A stretch of DNA of 64,000 nucleotides, taken from assembly GCA_030704615.1 (NCBI GenBank), contig CM060733.1, forward strand, positions 66,340,001 through 66,404,000, read 5' to 3'. The notes under the pieces are model-generated. The model was not told the origin of the DNA, did no database searches, and saw only the letters and a program-made list of their open reading frames with translations. The DNA is from Takakia lepidozioides. Taxonomy: Eukaryota; Streptophyta; Takakiopsida; Takakiales; Takakiaceae. Position 1 is the first letter of the stretch, and every line of letters starts with the position of its first letter. The position numbers and the translations under genes are program-made. Below, piece after piece: positions 1 through 10,718 of the stretch.

Positions 1-255
1 GTTCCTGTCAAAGGCTCCTCAACCGATGGTCTTGACTCACTGCTGTCAATTGTTCAGATGCCAAGAGGTATTCCAGTTGCAACCGTAGCTATTCAAAATG
101 CCACAAATGCAGGGCTGTTGGCCGTCCGTATTCTTGGATTGACAAGCCCGGAATTGGTAAAGAAGATGGCAAAATACCAGGATGACTTGAAGGAGATGGT
201 GTTGGAGAAGGCAGAAAGGCTGGAGAGAGTGGGCTGGCAAGTGTACCTTAAGTGA
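1..255 (+). CDS. AIR carboxylase (PurE domain), C-terminal end, partial
   Basis: The open frame runs from base 1 to the TGA at 253-255 and gives 84 residues; the upstream part lies outside the window. The peptide contains [20 protein letters not shown], then [11 protein letters not shown] and [12 protein letters not shown], which are the conserved substrate-binding segments of class I PurE, followed by the usual C-terminal helix ending in VYLK. In plants this domain is the C-terminal half of a plastid phosphoribosylaminoimidazole carboxylase (PurK-PurE fusion) in de novo purine synthesis. No intron is visible in this last exon. There is no sign of damage, so I read it as the end of a functional host gene. 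Only this end is visible, so the PurK half is inferred. Confidence 0.9.
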   Translation, partial: VPVKGSSTDGLDSLLSIVQMPRGIPVATVAIQNATNAGLLAVRILGLTSPELVKKMAKYQDDLKEMVLEKAERLERVGWQVYLK

Positions 256-1136
256 GCCTGCAACGCGAGCCCTTTTGGGCGTGCATAGACATTTGATACT
301 TGTCCAATTCACCAAGGGTAGAGAGGTGTCAAGGTGGAATATGCATATGTTCTGGCAACCTGTCCTTCCAAAGTTTTGGTATGGACTGGGAAGATGAGAG
401 ACTTACCCAGCATATCAGTCTTATGCAGCTAAGGGTTTAGAGCTTAAACCCTTTCTGGATTTGTGCATAAGAGTAATATGCTGCAAATGTCTCTCATCTT
501 AGTCAGAGCAGATTGCTCTGCTGCATTTTTTAAAATGAATGATGAACAATGCTTGTTTGAAACACACATTATTTAGCTCCACAGAGCACCTGAAGCTGGA
601 TAGCGACCACACTAAGCAAAGGGTTTCCAGACCGCAAAAAACTTTTACAGATATGTCAATTTCTTCACATCTTATCAGTTCATGATACTTTCTATGATAC
701 ATGAGAGATGAGGTATGCATTTTTGAAGGGTACTTGAGAGTGCTCGATTGTTGTAGTATTATGCTTTACTAGGGCTAATACTGAAAAACACAGTACAAAG
801 TTGTTTAGGGTTTAGGGTTCACAGAAAAAGCCTGTACCCAGTTCTATTTGGACATAGGAAAGGTTGCAGAATTACTAACCATCACTGCAAGAATGTCAAC
901 TTCAATTGGCAAGAGCTGTGTTCGGTCCTTGAGGACACCCTCAACTTTGAAAAAGCCTGTACCCAGTTCTAGCTGTGCCACATCTGATCTCCATGCTTCG
1001 AAGCTAGCTGCAATCTCGACCGCAGGTGCTTTCAATCACACTGTCTTACAATGGTGTTAGCAATGGCATAGAATCCCTGAAATGGGGTATGGGTTGTGCA
1101 GCTTAAGTTGGAGCATCACCCTTAGGCGGGCATCTA
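256..1136. other. PurE 3' flank and unannotated DNA
   Basis: Probable 3' UTR and intergenic DNA. No conserved coding signal is visible in six frames; the short open frames do not resemble known proteins. The phrase AAAAAGCCTGTACCCAGTTC occurs twice (about 826-845 and 950-969), a short local duplication. Confidence 0.4.
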
Positions 1137-1245
1137 TTGATGATTTGTGCAGAGGCAGGGATAGCTGAAGAAGCAGGGATAGGGATAGAGTGTGGGTGCA
1201 GATTCATCCAATGCGGCCATGTTTCAAGCACAAATTACATGTGCA
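1137..1245 (+). pseudogene. OSB-like PDF-motif exon remnant
   Basis: The segment matches, at nucleotide level, sequences at 28330-28400, 29938-30030 and 30510-30600 in this window, where translation shows a PDF motif of plant organellar single-stranded-DNA-binding proteins (PDFK then SLW). Here the motif is degenerate and directly precedes a PPR pseudogene. The same OSB-PPR juxtaposition recurs inside the CACTA element, so this is one of several scattered copies of the same decayed sequence. Confidence 0.45.
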
Positions 1246-1259
1246 GGGCGACTCAAAGA

Positions 1260-1968
1260 AGCTTTACAGCCTTTAAACTAAGGAGGCATTTCAAATACTT
1301 ATGTCTGTCTCTTGCATAAGTGCATCAAGATGAAGGGCCTGGAAGCTGGAAAGTAGGTGCACGGAGCTCACATTTTCCAAAACGGATTCAAGCCTAACGT
1401 CGTTTTGATGCACAACACCCTTGTCAACATGTATGTTAAGTGCGGGAGCATCGTGGATGCTCATGACCAAGTGTTCAGCAGAATGCCTCAACTATCTTTG
1501 ATCACGTGGAATATAATGTTGGCAGGATTTACCAAGCATGGGTGTGGTAGGAATGCTTTGGAGACCTATGAGCAAATGTTGCGTGAAGGGGTGAAGCCCA
1601 ACCACATCGTTTGTTTGTGTTTGCAATGCGTGTGCAAGTCTGAGAGCCCTGGAAAAGGGGGAAGAGGTCCATGGTGACATCGTCAAAGCTGGAATTGTAC
1701 CAGATGTCATTCTGAACAATGCCCTGGTGGACATGTATGCCAAATGTGGGTGCATTAAGGATGCGAAGGGAGCTTTCAACACTATGGCTGAACGAGGTGT
1801 GGTGTCGTGGAATGCGATGCTTGCACAGTATGCACAACAAAGACATGGTATGGAGGCTTTGGAGACCTATGATGGGGGAAGGGATGAAGCCCGACCACAA
1901 CACGTCTATGTGTATATGCAAAGCGTGTGCAAGCCTGGAAAAGGGCAAAGAGGTCCATGGTGACATTG
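1260..1968 (+). pseudogene. PPR protein pseudogene (PLS-type fragments)
   Basis: Translated pieces show P, L and S type pentatricopeptide motifs: VLMHNTLVNMYVKCGSIVDA, SLITWNIMLAGFTKHG, then after a frameshift near 1640 IVKAGIVPDVILNNALVDMY and GVVSWNAMLAQYAQQ. PPR proteins bind organellar RNA, often for C-to-U editing or splicing. Here a stop near 1360 and at least two frame changes break the gene. The last recognisable PPR codons (EVHGDIV) run straight into element copy D at about 1969, so the PPR fragment was truncated there or the two were joined by rearrangement. Confidence 0.75.
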
Positions 1969-2220
1969 TCTGGAAATATGGATTTTTCAGAGAGTTCGCC
2001 CGGGAAGGAGGCATCCTGAGGTCGCAGGACTTCGACAACCAGATTGGTGGAGAGGAAGCTATGAAGCGGATGATGTACAGGTATGTAATTCCATTACCTA
2101 TTTCCTTTTATTTCTTTGTCGATGGATGCCACAGATGATGCTTGCGGTGGCGCAAGAATCAAATGGGGCTGCTAGACAAGTGTACCAAGTGCATGGATCT
2201 TATGATATCGCAGAGTTAGG

Positions 2221-2543
2221 GATGATGCTTGAGGCACCACAAGCATCTCCAGCCTTCCAATACGCAGTGTGTTGGGTGGTCATGGATGATGCTTGAGGCA
2301 CCACAAGCATCTGCAGCCTTTCGATACCCAGAGTGTTGGGTAGTCATGGATGATGCTTGAGGCACCACAAGGCTCATCTCCGGCCTTCCAATACCCAGAG
2401 TGGTGGGTAGTCATGGATGAGGCTTGAGGCACCGCAAGCATCTCCGGCCTTCCAATACCCAGAGTGTTGGGTAGTCATGGATGATGCTTGAGGCACCGCA
2501 AGCATCTCCGGCCTTCCAATACCCAAAGTGTTGGGTGATGATT
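2221..2543 (+). repeat. 64-bp tandem repeat, five units, in the copy D intron
   Basis: Units begin with GATGATGCTTGAGGCACC at 2221, 2285, 2349, 2416 (with GATGAGG) and 2480, giving spacings of 64, 64, 67 and 64 bp. Each unit contains CTTGAGGCACCRCAAGCATC, an eroded form of the palindrome with arm GATGCTTGCGG seen nearby. Confidence 0.9.
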
Positions 2544-2589
2544 GTGGTGCCGTAAGCATGTTTGGCTCAGTGTGTAACATAGATTTGGG

Positions 2590-2790
2590 TAGGCAGGGAT
2601 GATGCTTGCGGCACCGCAATCAAGTCTGCCACGGCAATCACCAAGGTTGTCAGAGAATTTGCGGTGCCGCAAGCATCTCAGGCATTTCCGCCAGTCCACA
2701 AAAGTGGGATGTGGTCTGAGGTTCTGGCAGCTAGAAGTCTACATTTCCGCTACAAATGATGTTTGCGGTGCCGCAAGCATCAAACTAGGA
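2590..2790. repeat. Palindromes with arm GATGCTTGCGG (copy D type)
   Basis: About 2598, 2661 and 2757 carry GATGCTTGCGG or its near variants, a two-base centre (TG or CA), then the reverse-complement arm CCGCAAGCATC. They lie inside the copy D intron upstream of the 2864 exon and share the CGG-NN-CCG core with the element A, B and C palindromes. Confidence 0.8.
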
Positions 2791-3053
2791 TCTGTTTTGC
2801 TTAATTCCTTCTTGTGCTCCAGGATGTTGAGTCACAAAGCCTACTTTGTCTTCCTTCTTGCAGGATACATTTACAAAGTGCTCATTCTGGGGAAGTTCTT
2901 GAGCGGGTACCCGGATTTCATTGACACATGGGCAAACCCCTCTGCTCCGAAAACTATGTACACGGCTGGCATTTTGGAGGACTGGTGCAGGGCTCATTTT
3001 AAGGATTGTGGGTGGTACCTGGACCTCCCCAAGGACCAGATACCGATAGAGGA

Positions 3054-3460
3054 TGTCAAGTTATTTTATCACTAGTGTGAAATTAGCTAGGAAATAGTTA
3101 CTTTTGATATATTGACATTTGGGATTGACCCAAGTGCCAATCCAGGGGCCAATGTATGTTTGGGCACCTAGCGTGGTTATCTTCACGGCAGATCGCGGTG
3201 AGCTCATCTTTCTCGAGTTGAGCCTCACCGCGTCTAGCTATGGCGCCGTAGTATGGATTCCCCATGGCGTGGGGTGCACTTGGCTCAACTTAATATATGA
3301 GTGATATTTTCATGTGCAAGTGTGTGAGTTTGAGAGAGCTTGTGTGCATGTATCCTTCTTGTTTATCACTCGGGAAAGCTCAGCTCGAGTCTGTGAGTGC
3401 CAAGTTTGAGTTAGTTGTAGCACTTGTGTTTTCAGATCATGAAAAGCGGTTCAGCCTAGA
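3054..3460 (+). mobile_element. Structured repeat copy X (LTR or non-autonomous element)
   Basis: It starts with TGTCAAGTTA exactly where the copy D exon is broken. It is homologous to copy Y at 54978, which breaks a reverse transcriptase. Both have, in order, paired hairpin segments, the box TTATCTTCACG, a stem capped by CTCATCTTTCTCGAGTTGAG, a CCCC/GGGG stem, and the pair GAGTGATA (3299-3306) with TATCACTC (3364-3371). The lower stem of the third hairpin is CGCGGTGAG/CTCACCGCG here and GTCGCGCAG/CTGCGCGAC in copy Y, so the pairing is kept while the sequence changes. The 3' end is not resolved. A TG start suggests an LTR, but no coding body or PBS was found. Confidence 0.6.
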
Positions 3461-4260
3461 GTGCAAGGATCCGTGCATGAGCCTATCCAAAGCGGAGAGA
3501 GTGCGAAGGCGAACAGGTTGCAGGTTTGCAATGGATAGAAAGGCGGTTAGTGTTGCATAGCTCAACGCTATGACAACTAAGTATGCCGTTCAGTGTGAAG
3601 CGGAGGAGATGCTGGCCACGAGTGGGCGAATTGTGGTCGTCTTCTTCAGCTGCAGGCCAAGTTAACGAGCTGCAGGAATGTGGGCTACGCATGGGAAGCT
3701 GGCGTGTTGCAGGTTGGAGATGATATGATCAGCTCCAGGTATTTCTGCCCGAAATCAGTTGTTGCGGGTAGATGAGGAGCAGCCGAATAGTGGAGCTACG
3801 AGGGGATGCATCGCAGTTTGTTGGGAGCTTCAACTCCAAGCTCATGAAGAGATAGGAGTGAAGAGAGAGGGCTCGTCCATTTTGTGTGCAAATCAGTGCA
3901 CTTTTGCGAAGCATGTGCCGAGTTGGAGTTTCAATCTGAAACACAGTAGTGTAAGGGCTCTTGGAGTGGCAAAAGCGGGGCTGGAAGGGCAACAACGAGG
4001 CGCTCTAGAGCCAGGGGATATGCATGAGAAGTGCAGGTGCACCAAGGCTGTAAATGAGTGTATTTTCAAATTCGTTTTTGTGAGCTTCATGAAGAAATTG
4101 AGCTTGTTGGGCATCATATTGCTTGCTTGTTGAGTTTGGGGTGCCTCTAGTGGGCCGTGAGAGCTCAAGAGAGCATGGCATCAGATCTGGGGGCTTCGCG
4201 GAAGCCATAGCTGGTGGGCAGCATGTGCAGGAGCAAACCCCAGCTCGGGGAGAGCTCGGG
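3461..4260 (+). other. No recognisable gene
   Basis: Some short open frames exist but none shows a known motif. This could be the body of the element whose end is copy X, or unrelated intergenic DNA. Confidence 0.3.
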
Positions 4261-4660
4261 AACGCGTGGGAAAGTCCCGAGAACGATTGGGAACGCATGG
4301 GAACTCATCCAAGGAACGCAGGGAACAGTGGCCGTGGTCGTGGCCGTGATGGGCCGTGGGGGCGGTATCACGAGATACCACGAGCCCAGGCCGTGACTGT
4401 TGACCGTGACTGCTGACCGTGACCATTGACCGTTGACCGTGACCGTGGGAAACCGTGGTGCGGACACCACGGGTGGGCACGGTGACCAGATCGTGGGAAT
4501 GGCGGGCCGTGAAGGCTCGTGGGCGTGGTACCATGGGGTATCATGGGGCAGCCCGTGGCCAGCGAGCGCCTAGGGCGGGCCGTGAGGAGTCGTGGCGGTT
4601 GGAGCCGCGGAAGGCCGCGAACAGGCAGAGTGGGAAAAAAATAAAAAATAAAAAATAAAA
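4261..4660. repeat. GC-rich degenerate repeat tract (CCGTGA / TTGACCGTGA)
   Basis: The tract holds repeats of GACCGTGAC and TTGACCGTGA (clearest at 4391-4450) and CGTGGG-type words, followed by an A-rich run at 4635-4662. Open frames on both strands across it are by-products of the repeat composition. Confidence 0.6.
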
Positions 4661-5640
4661 AAAATTCACTCGTTTTGTGGGACCTAGATGGGGAGGCTGG
4701 GCTCTGAAGAACAACGGTTTTGAGCTAGCTGATCCGGCAAAAAAGTCAGAATTGCCTCCCTGTTGCGTTTTAACAAAGGGGGTTACCTCCCTGCAGGTAA
4801 TCTCTTGGGGTTTTCAGCCCAGTTCTTAACTATGGGGGAGACCAGCCTGCAGGTAATTCCTTTGGGCAGAATGTTGTTGGGGCCTATATGTACCTCTATT
4901 TGCTCCATTTTTTAACCTTCAGTGGATGGCGTGGTTTCCTGAGGTGGTTCCATTCTAGAGAATGGCTGGTGGACATAAGGAGGCACTGGCGGACCCTGTG
5001 GAGGCTTGCATGGGGCCTTGGAGGCCAAGTTTCATAAGCTCGTGGAGGGCGGTTTGAGGAGTGTCTACAGGATGCTCTCATGGTCATGCAACTGAGAGAA
5101 GAGAGGAAAAAGATGGTGTTGGGATGAGAGCGTGCTGGGGATAGGCATTGCTTTAGCTTCCCTTCCTCGAGGTCTTATGAGTACATTCTCTCCTTTCTTT
5201 TCTAGCACATTTACCACATCTGTTTTGAGCTGGAAGGCATTGGTGCCAGTTTTAAAATCAACCTCACACTTTGGAGTGTGCATATTGTCATCAGATATGC
5301 CAGATTGTTGTTTGCTGTTGCTTACCACCATTGCCAGCTTGGGTTTGGTCTGGTATTCCCTGATGGGCTCGGAGTGAAATACCCTGAAGGGCGGGCATAC
5401 ATTAGTCACAGGCAACAAGCTCTCTTTTTGGGGGTCAGCTGGAGTTAGTCTTGTCTCATGTGGAATCATTGTTTTCTCTGGGTCTTGAGCCTCTCATTTT
5501 GGTAAGTAGTCCCCAATTTGGTACACATGACACCAGACCATAACCATGTGCATCTGCCTTTTGAGCACTAGGCTAACATCCGGATGCCTCTCCTCTCCAC
5601 AAAATCCCTTACTCTCTCTTTATGGCACTTCCTAATTTGC
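4661..5640. other. Unassigned DNA; one anonymous minus-strand open frame
   Basis: A 134-residue open frame on the minus strand (5065-5469) has no motif I recognise and no partner nearby. GCCTGCAGGTAAT-like words recur at about 4790 and 4850. Confidence 0.25.
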
Positions 5641-5689
5641 TCATCCAGAATGCTGAAGCTCCATGTCTCTCTTCGCTGCAAACATTCAA

Positions 5690-8027
5690 GGGAAGGAACC
5701 CCTGCTACTTCAACACTGGAGTCATGAGTGATGGAAGCGGTTGGCATCCCTTGCAAAAATTTCTCACCCAGCAATCTTTGAAATGAACTTGGTGGCAGTG
5801 TGACAGTCCCCACATACCCTAAGGTTCTTGAAGATGCGGAGGGGTGTACCAGGGGGTGTGCTGATGAGCCCAAACACAATTTCCACTTTCTCACTGTGGT
5901 GGAAGAGAGACTATTCCTTCTGCTGCTGATCCACATTGTGCAAGGCAAAGTGAGTGTCAGGCACATATCCTGCCTCTTTCATGTCTCTAACCAACCGCTT
6001 CAACTCTGTATAGATCTCCTCAGTTTGTGGGTGTGACCTATCTTCTGCAAAAAAATGTATGTACTCTGTTCTTGACCTCGATCCAGCTGTGACCTGGCTC
6101 TTTTTTCACATTTTTGTCCACCATTAATCTTCTCACTTTTGCTACATCCTCCCACATGCCAGCCACAGCATAGATGTTTGACAGTAGCACATAAACGGTG
6201 GGATCTGGTGGTTGTAACTTGAGAATACACTCAGCAGGACGCTCTGCTAGCTCCACGTTGCCATGTAGTCTGCAGGCACCAAGCATGGCTCCCCACACTG
6301 ATGCATCCGGCTCAAATGGCATTTTTCTGAGTGTCTTTTCTGCTTCATCTAAGTGGCCTGCACGACCCAGGAGGTCGACCATGCAGCCATAGTGCTTCAG
6401 TGTTGGTGCATACCATGTTCTTCGCTCATGGAATGGAAGTAGTGATGACCTTCGTCCATTAGGCCAACATGGCTACATGCAGAGAGAACACTGATGAAGG
6501 TGACCTTGTCTGGCTTAACCCCTTCCTACTGCATTAGTTCAAATAGATGGAGGGCCTCCCTGCCATGGCCATGCTCAGAATACCCTATAATCATTGCAGT
6601 CCATGAGACCACGTCTTGTTTAGGAATTTCATCAAACACTTGCCGAGCATCTGCCAAAGTCCCGCACTTGGCATACATGTCAACAAGGGCATTCCCCACA
6701 CAGACATTTGAGTCAAATCCAGCTTCAACCACATAGGCATGGACTTGCTTGCCCTCTTCCAGCAGCCCTACCGTGGCACATGTATCGACGATGTTGTACA
6801 AGTCACTTCATTGGGGTTCTCACCTTCTTGCTGCATTCGCCAAGAGTTTGAGAGCCTCATGACCCTGTCCCTGCTGGGAATATCCTAAAATCATTGAAGT
6901 CCATGACACCACATCTTTTCTTAGCATTTTGTCAAAGACTTGTTGTGCATACACCATGCTCCTGCATATGGAATACATATCGATGAGGGCATTTCCCAAA
7001 CAGACATCCAGACCAAATTGACCGTTGATGATGTGGGCATGGAGCTCCTTGCCCTCTTCCAGTGCTAGGCTAGCACATGCATTCAGGATGATAGTGAAGG
7101 TGACCCTGTCTGGCTTCACGCCTTCTTGTTGCATTTGCCAAAAGAGTTCTAAAGCCTTGCCACTATGCATATTCTGAGCTAATCCTGCAAAGATTGCATT
7201 CCATGAAACCACATCTCGTTTGGGCATGGTGTTGAACACATGGCATGCACCCACTACACTTCCACACCTTGCATACATGCTTACAAGGGCATTGCCCAGA
7301 CGGACATCTGGTTCAACTCCAGCTTCACGAATGAGGTTGTGGATCCAATTGCCCTGTTCTAAATCTGCTAGGCTGGCACATGCATTGAGGATGCTGGTGA
7401 AGGTGATACTATCAGGCTTCACACCTTCAAGTTGCATTTGTCGAAGAAGTTCAAAAGCCTCTACAGTAAATCCATGCTGAGCACATCCAGCAATCATCGA
7501 AGTCCATGAGACCACATCCCGTTCAAGCATCTTGTCAAACACTTGGTGTGCACCCACCACACTCCCACACCTGGCATACATATTGACAAGAGCATTCGCA
7601 ACTGCAATGTCTAACTCAACCCCAGCTTTGACAATGTGAACGTGCACCTGCTTGCCCTGTTCAAAAGCTGCCAGACTGGCACATACTTTCAGATCAGGCT
7701 TCATTCCTTCTTGTTGCATTTGTTGATAGAGTTCAAACACCCTTCTCCCATCCCCTTGGTTAGTATAGCCTGCGATTGCCGTGTTCCATGAGACCAAATC
7801 TCGCTTGGGCACTTTGTAAAATACTTGGAGCCCATCCACCACACTTCTGCACTTGAAATACATGGTGATGAGGGCATTGCTCACACGGACATTTGACTCC
7901 AGTCCAGCTTGGAGGATGTGGGCATGGACTTGCTTCCCCTGTTTGAGAGTTGTTGGGTTTGCACATGCATTGAGGATGTTGATGAAAGTGACCTTGTCAG
8001 GTCTTTGACATTTGGCGATCGCTGCTT
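5690..8027 (-). pseudogene. PPR-DYW pseudogene
   Basis: Read on the minus strand, about 6 PLS triplets are visible (for example DIAVANALVNMYARCGSVVG, RDVVSWTSMIAGCAQHGF, VRLGNALVSMYARCG). The E/E+ region follows (PGHSWIEVKNRVHTFF, 6040-6100), then a DYW deaminase domain at about 5690-5967 with the HSE zinc/catalytic motif ([18 protein letters not shown]) and [19 protein letters not shown] proteins are organellar C-to-U RNA-editing deaminases. Damage: a frameshift near 6815, TAG in Q-EGVKPD near 6534, TAG after the DYW motif QQQKE, TGA inside G-EI, and loss of the final DYW tripeptide. The N-terminus stops at a TAA near 8032, so the targeting region is missing. It is intronless, as is typical for editing PPR genes. 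Confidence 0.88.
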
Positions 8028-8032
8028 ACAGA

Positions 8033-8698
8033 AACTTCAGACACAAGTGGAGGAACAAAGTCCTTTGGATTGAAGGTTTGTTGAATCCTCCTTGGGTGAA
8101 AGCAGAGCTAGCTGCCATGACATAAGGTCAAGCACAATCTGGTGATTTTTTTTCTATTGCCAATGTGCACCATGGAGCTGCAGCAAGCATACCATGGGTA
8201 TTGTGATGATTGAGAGGTGCTGGCTCAAACGAAAGAAATTGGTTCAGTTTATTATCAATATAAACAATGGCATGCAATTTGTAGCTGTCAGTATGTAGCA
8301 AAACCTCTTTCATGTATCTAGGAAGTTGTGGGTTGTAGTACAAAGGTCTGTCAACTATGGTTTGTCATTGTCAACCACTTGAGGTGACTGGGGTTGTGGA
8401 TTCAAGTGTGTTCACACTTGAAGGTCTGATATCACATGTTGAAATTGACAATGGAGCATCTGTGGCACAATACACAACCCACAGCCACTGCAGAAGGGTC
8501 TAATGAGGAAACATAGCAGTCAGGTCCAGTACTTCAAAGCACAGTTGCATGAATACAAGTATGAGATACAAAAACATCTGTCAAAAATGTCAGAGTTGTC
8601 TCTTTAAACAAACAGAGCAACTTGAATATGTCACATGCAGCTTGTTCTGTTCTTTGACTGCATATTCTGTATCTTTCTAGGCGTCATCCCCTATATCC
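8033..8698. other. No recognisable gene
   Basis: Low-information DNA between the PPR pseudogene and the Myb-like gene. It may include the 3' flank of the latter. No CATGAGC array comparable with the ends of element B was found, so the left end of element A remains undefined. Confidence 0.3.
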
Positions 8699-9661
8699 CT
8701 AGGCATCATCTTTCTTCTCAACTAGCTTTCCAAAATGCGACACCATGGTGCGCTGGTTACTTGAAGCTGCCTGATCTGTAGCAAAGGTTGCTCTAGTTTT
8801 TTCAACCTCAAATTTAAAGATGTCATCTTGAAGTTGAAAAAATTTGGCAAACCTGTCCATTCTCTCCTTCCTATCCTCCTCCATATTTTTGAACAAACCT
8901 TCATTCCCTTCCTTGAAGGCCTTGAGTAGATCGGCACTGGCTGTGCTTCCCTTCTTTTTCTTACCCGTCGAATTGGTAAAGGGTGTGGGAGAGGTGTTGG
9001 TATACCTCTCCCGGCCCATCACTGGAGGCCGACCCCGTGCAGGAATCGGCGCCTCATCATGCTCTACCCGCACATGGGCCACCCCATCCAATGATGGTAG
9101 AGCAGGTGCAGCCTCATTATTAGCATAGGGTAGTACTTCCTCCTCCATATGAGGCAACGATGTATCTATGTCTACAGGGGACAAAGGAGCAACAATTGGT
9201 GTTACCCTCATGCTCGTTGATGTCACTTTGGGAGCGTTGCACGCACGCTCAGCCAAGAAGTTCATGTCCTCAAAGAGGTCCCTGGCGAAGGACTTCGGAA
9301 GTCCCAACGCCACGCGCTCATCAGAACTCATCATGAAGTAGTCTTGGTTGCCGGTGGCATTGAGTTGGTGCCCCCGGATGTCTTTGTACTGCTTGCACAA
9401 ATGCTGCCACTTGGTGGTGCACCCAGCAACGTCCCGCCCACTCACACCCTGCGATTCCAACAATTCAACTATCCTCTCCCATTTTACCTTGTCGCACGTC
9501 ATGTTGCCACGCGCATTGGAGGCCTTCCAAGCCTCCCACTCATGGCGCTTTGTGACAGCTAACACATGTACCTCCATAGCCGTCTAGTTCTTGTCTCTGG
9601 CTCGCTTTTTGGAGCTCACATGGCCACTGCCGGTGCTGTCAGACGTTGTGGATGCAGACAT
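8699..9661 (-). pseudogene. Myb/SANT (trihelix-like) DNA-binding protein of element A, one in-frame stop
   Basis: The frame from ATG at 9659-9661 gives MSASTTSDSTGSG...KKRARDKN, a TAG at 9584-9586, then from ATG 9575-9577 a 292-residue protein. It has a trihelix-like pattern with spaced tryptophans (HEWEAWKAS, KVKWERIVELL, CTTKWQHLCKQYKDIRG), an acidic and proline-rich middle, a KKKKGSTAS basic patch and a C-terminal charged helix. Such domains are common in transposon-encoded DNA-binding partners. It is divergent to the methyltransferase-like gene, with the palindrome array between them, so it may bind that array (inference). If the downstream ATG is the true start, the gene is intact; if not, TAG is probably a CAG-to-TAG change. 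Confidence 0.7.
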
Positions 9662-9704
9662 GGTGGACTTTGCTACGCCCCCCAACCCCCCACTTTCAGC
9701 TTCC

Positions 9705-10635
9705 TTCAAACCCCGGACGGATATTCGGCACCGAATATCCAACAGGGGACGCCCGGATGAAGTCGCCTCGGGCGGAGAGGACGGCACCTGTCCGACAGAG
9801 AGCATCCCCCGGATGGAAATTCGGCGCCGAATTTCCATCCGGGCCCCATCAAAGGAAGTCCGGTCGGGTGGTGAGGCCGAAAACTGGACGATATAAAAAC
9901 CTCCCAGGATGGAAAAACGGCGCCGAATTTCCGTCCGGGGCCGTTCCGATTTCCCTCTAGCAGTCAAGGAGTCCATGAAAAACGTGTCTAAAAGTGGACT
10001 TCAGCCACAAAACTAACAGTTTACTGTGTTTTTCTCCGAAAAACCAAGCGGCCACGCTCAGAATTACCTGCAGGATGGTAATTCGGCGCTTAGACTTACA
10101 TGGCGGATGGAAATTCAGCGCCGAATTTCCATCCATCCGGGCTCCGAATTACCTGCATGACGGAAATTGGCACTTGAAATTACCTGCAGGATGGAAATTC
10201 GGCATCAGATTTAGGGTACGTATCGAGGAAGCAACCGCGGAATCCCTGTATCGCCAGCCCGAATCAAAACGGACGGCGGTGGACATTTAATGCCCAACTA
10301 CGCAATTAAATGTCGGATGAAGCCCTCCCTGTCGGATGAAATGTGACGCAACTCGGCCCCAAATTTCCAACGTAGAGGCAATTCGGAGCGCGGCAGGATG
10401 GGAATCCGGCGCCGGATTTCCATCTTGTAGGTAATTCGGAGCGCGGATAAATGGAAATCCGGCGCCGGATTTCCATCCGCCAGGTAGGGCGGCGCGCGAA
10501 ATTTCCGTCACGCAGGTAATTCTGCGCGCGGATGGATGGAAATTCGGCGCCGGATTTCCATCCGCCAGGTAGGGCGGCGCGCCAAATTTTCGTCATGCAG
10601 GTAATTCGGAGCGCCGCAGGATGGAAATTAAACTT
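9705..10635. repeat. Palindrome array in the divergent region of element A
   Basis: About ten full or half copies of a palindrome with arm GGATGGAAATTCGG, centre CG and arm CCGAATTTCCATCC. The best is a perfect 36-bp palindrome at 9808-9843. Others lie near 9716, 9908, 10097, 10398, 10449 and 10533, with half copies near 10071, 10187 and 10618. They are separated by a second motif, GCAGGTAATTC with GGCGGCGCGC. The array matches element C (61840-62760), including the unique DNA between palindromes. Confidence 0.92.
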
Positions 10636-10718
10636 GGATTAACTTCTATTCGAGGCATGTACCCCAAAAAACTGAGATCTTTTTTCTTTTTGGCTGGGAC
10701 TTATGTCGCCTGAAGGGC

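Larger units (their letters stand above)
1969..3053 (+). pseudogene. Element copy D: two exons of the methyltransferase-like element gene
   Basis: Exon 1969-2080 encodes FFREFAREGG...AMKRMMYR and ends at a GT donor (CAG|GTATGT), aligning with FFREIPHARR...AMRLLYR of element A (14152-14365). Exon about 2864-3053, after a pyrimidine-rich CAG acceptor, encodes KVLILGKFLSGYPDF...WCRAHFKDCGWYLDLP, aligning with the element A exon starting at 15072 (HLRDCPWYVDLS) and the element B exon at 23265 (HLVGCPWYLDMS). The intron between them (about 783 bp) holds a tandem repeat and palindromes. A one-base insertion at the acceptor breaks the frame, and the second exon is cut at 3053 by repeat copy X. This is a dead fragment, useful because it shows the same intron carrying palindromes in a third paralogue. 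Confidence 0.65.

Noticed and set aside
3054-3460. Hammerhead ribozyme or retrozyme in repeat copy X
   Set aside because: The hairpins are real but I could not find the CUGAUGA and GAAA core in the correct arrangement on either strand.
4005-4534. Overlapping open frames on both strands
   Set aside because: Caused by the GC-rich CCGTGA repeat tract lacking stop codons.
9584-9976. Open frames across the palindrome arrays giving repeated peptides such as MEIRRRISI or GWKFGAEFPSI (also at 10287-10596, 14412-14940, 61980-62906)
   Set aside because: They are read-through of the palindromes, occur on both strands and in several frames, and follow the repeat sequence exactly; no sign of protein selection.
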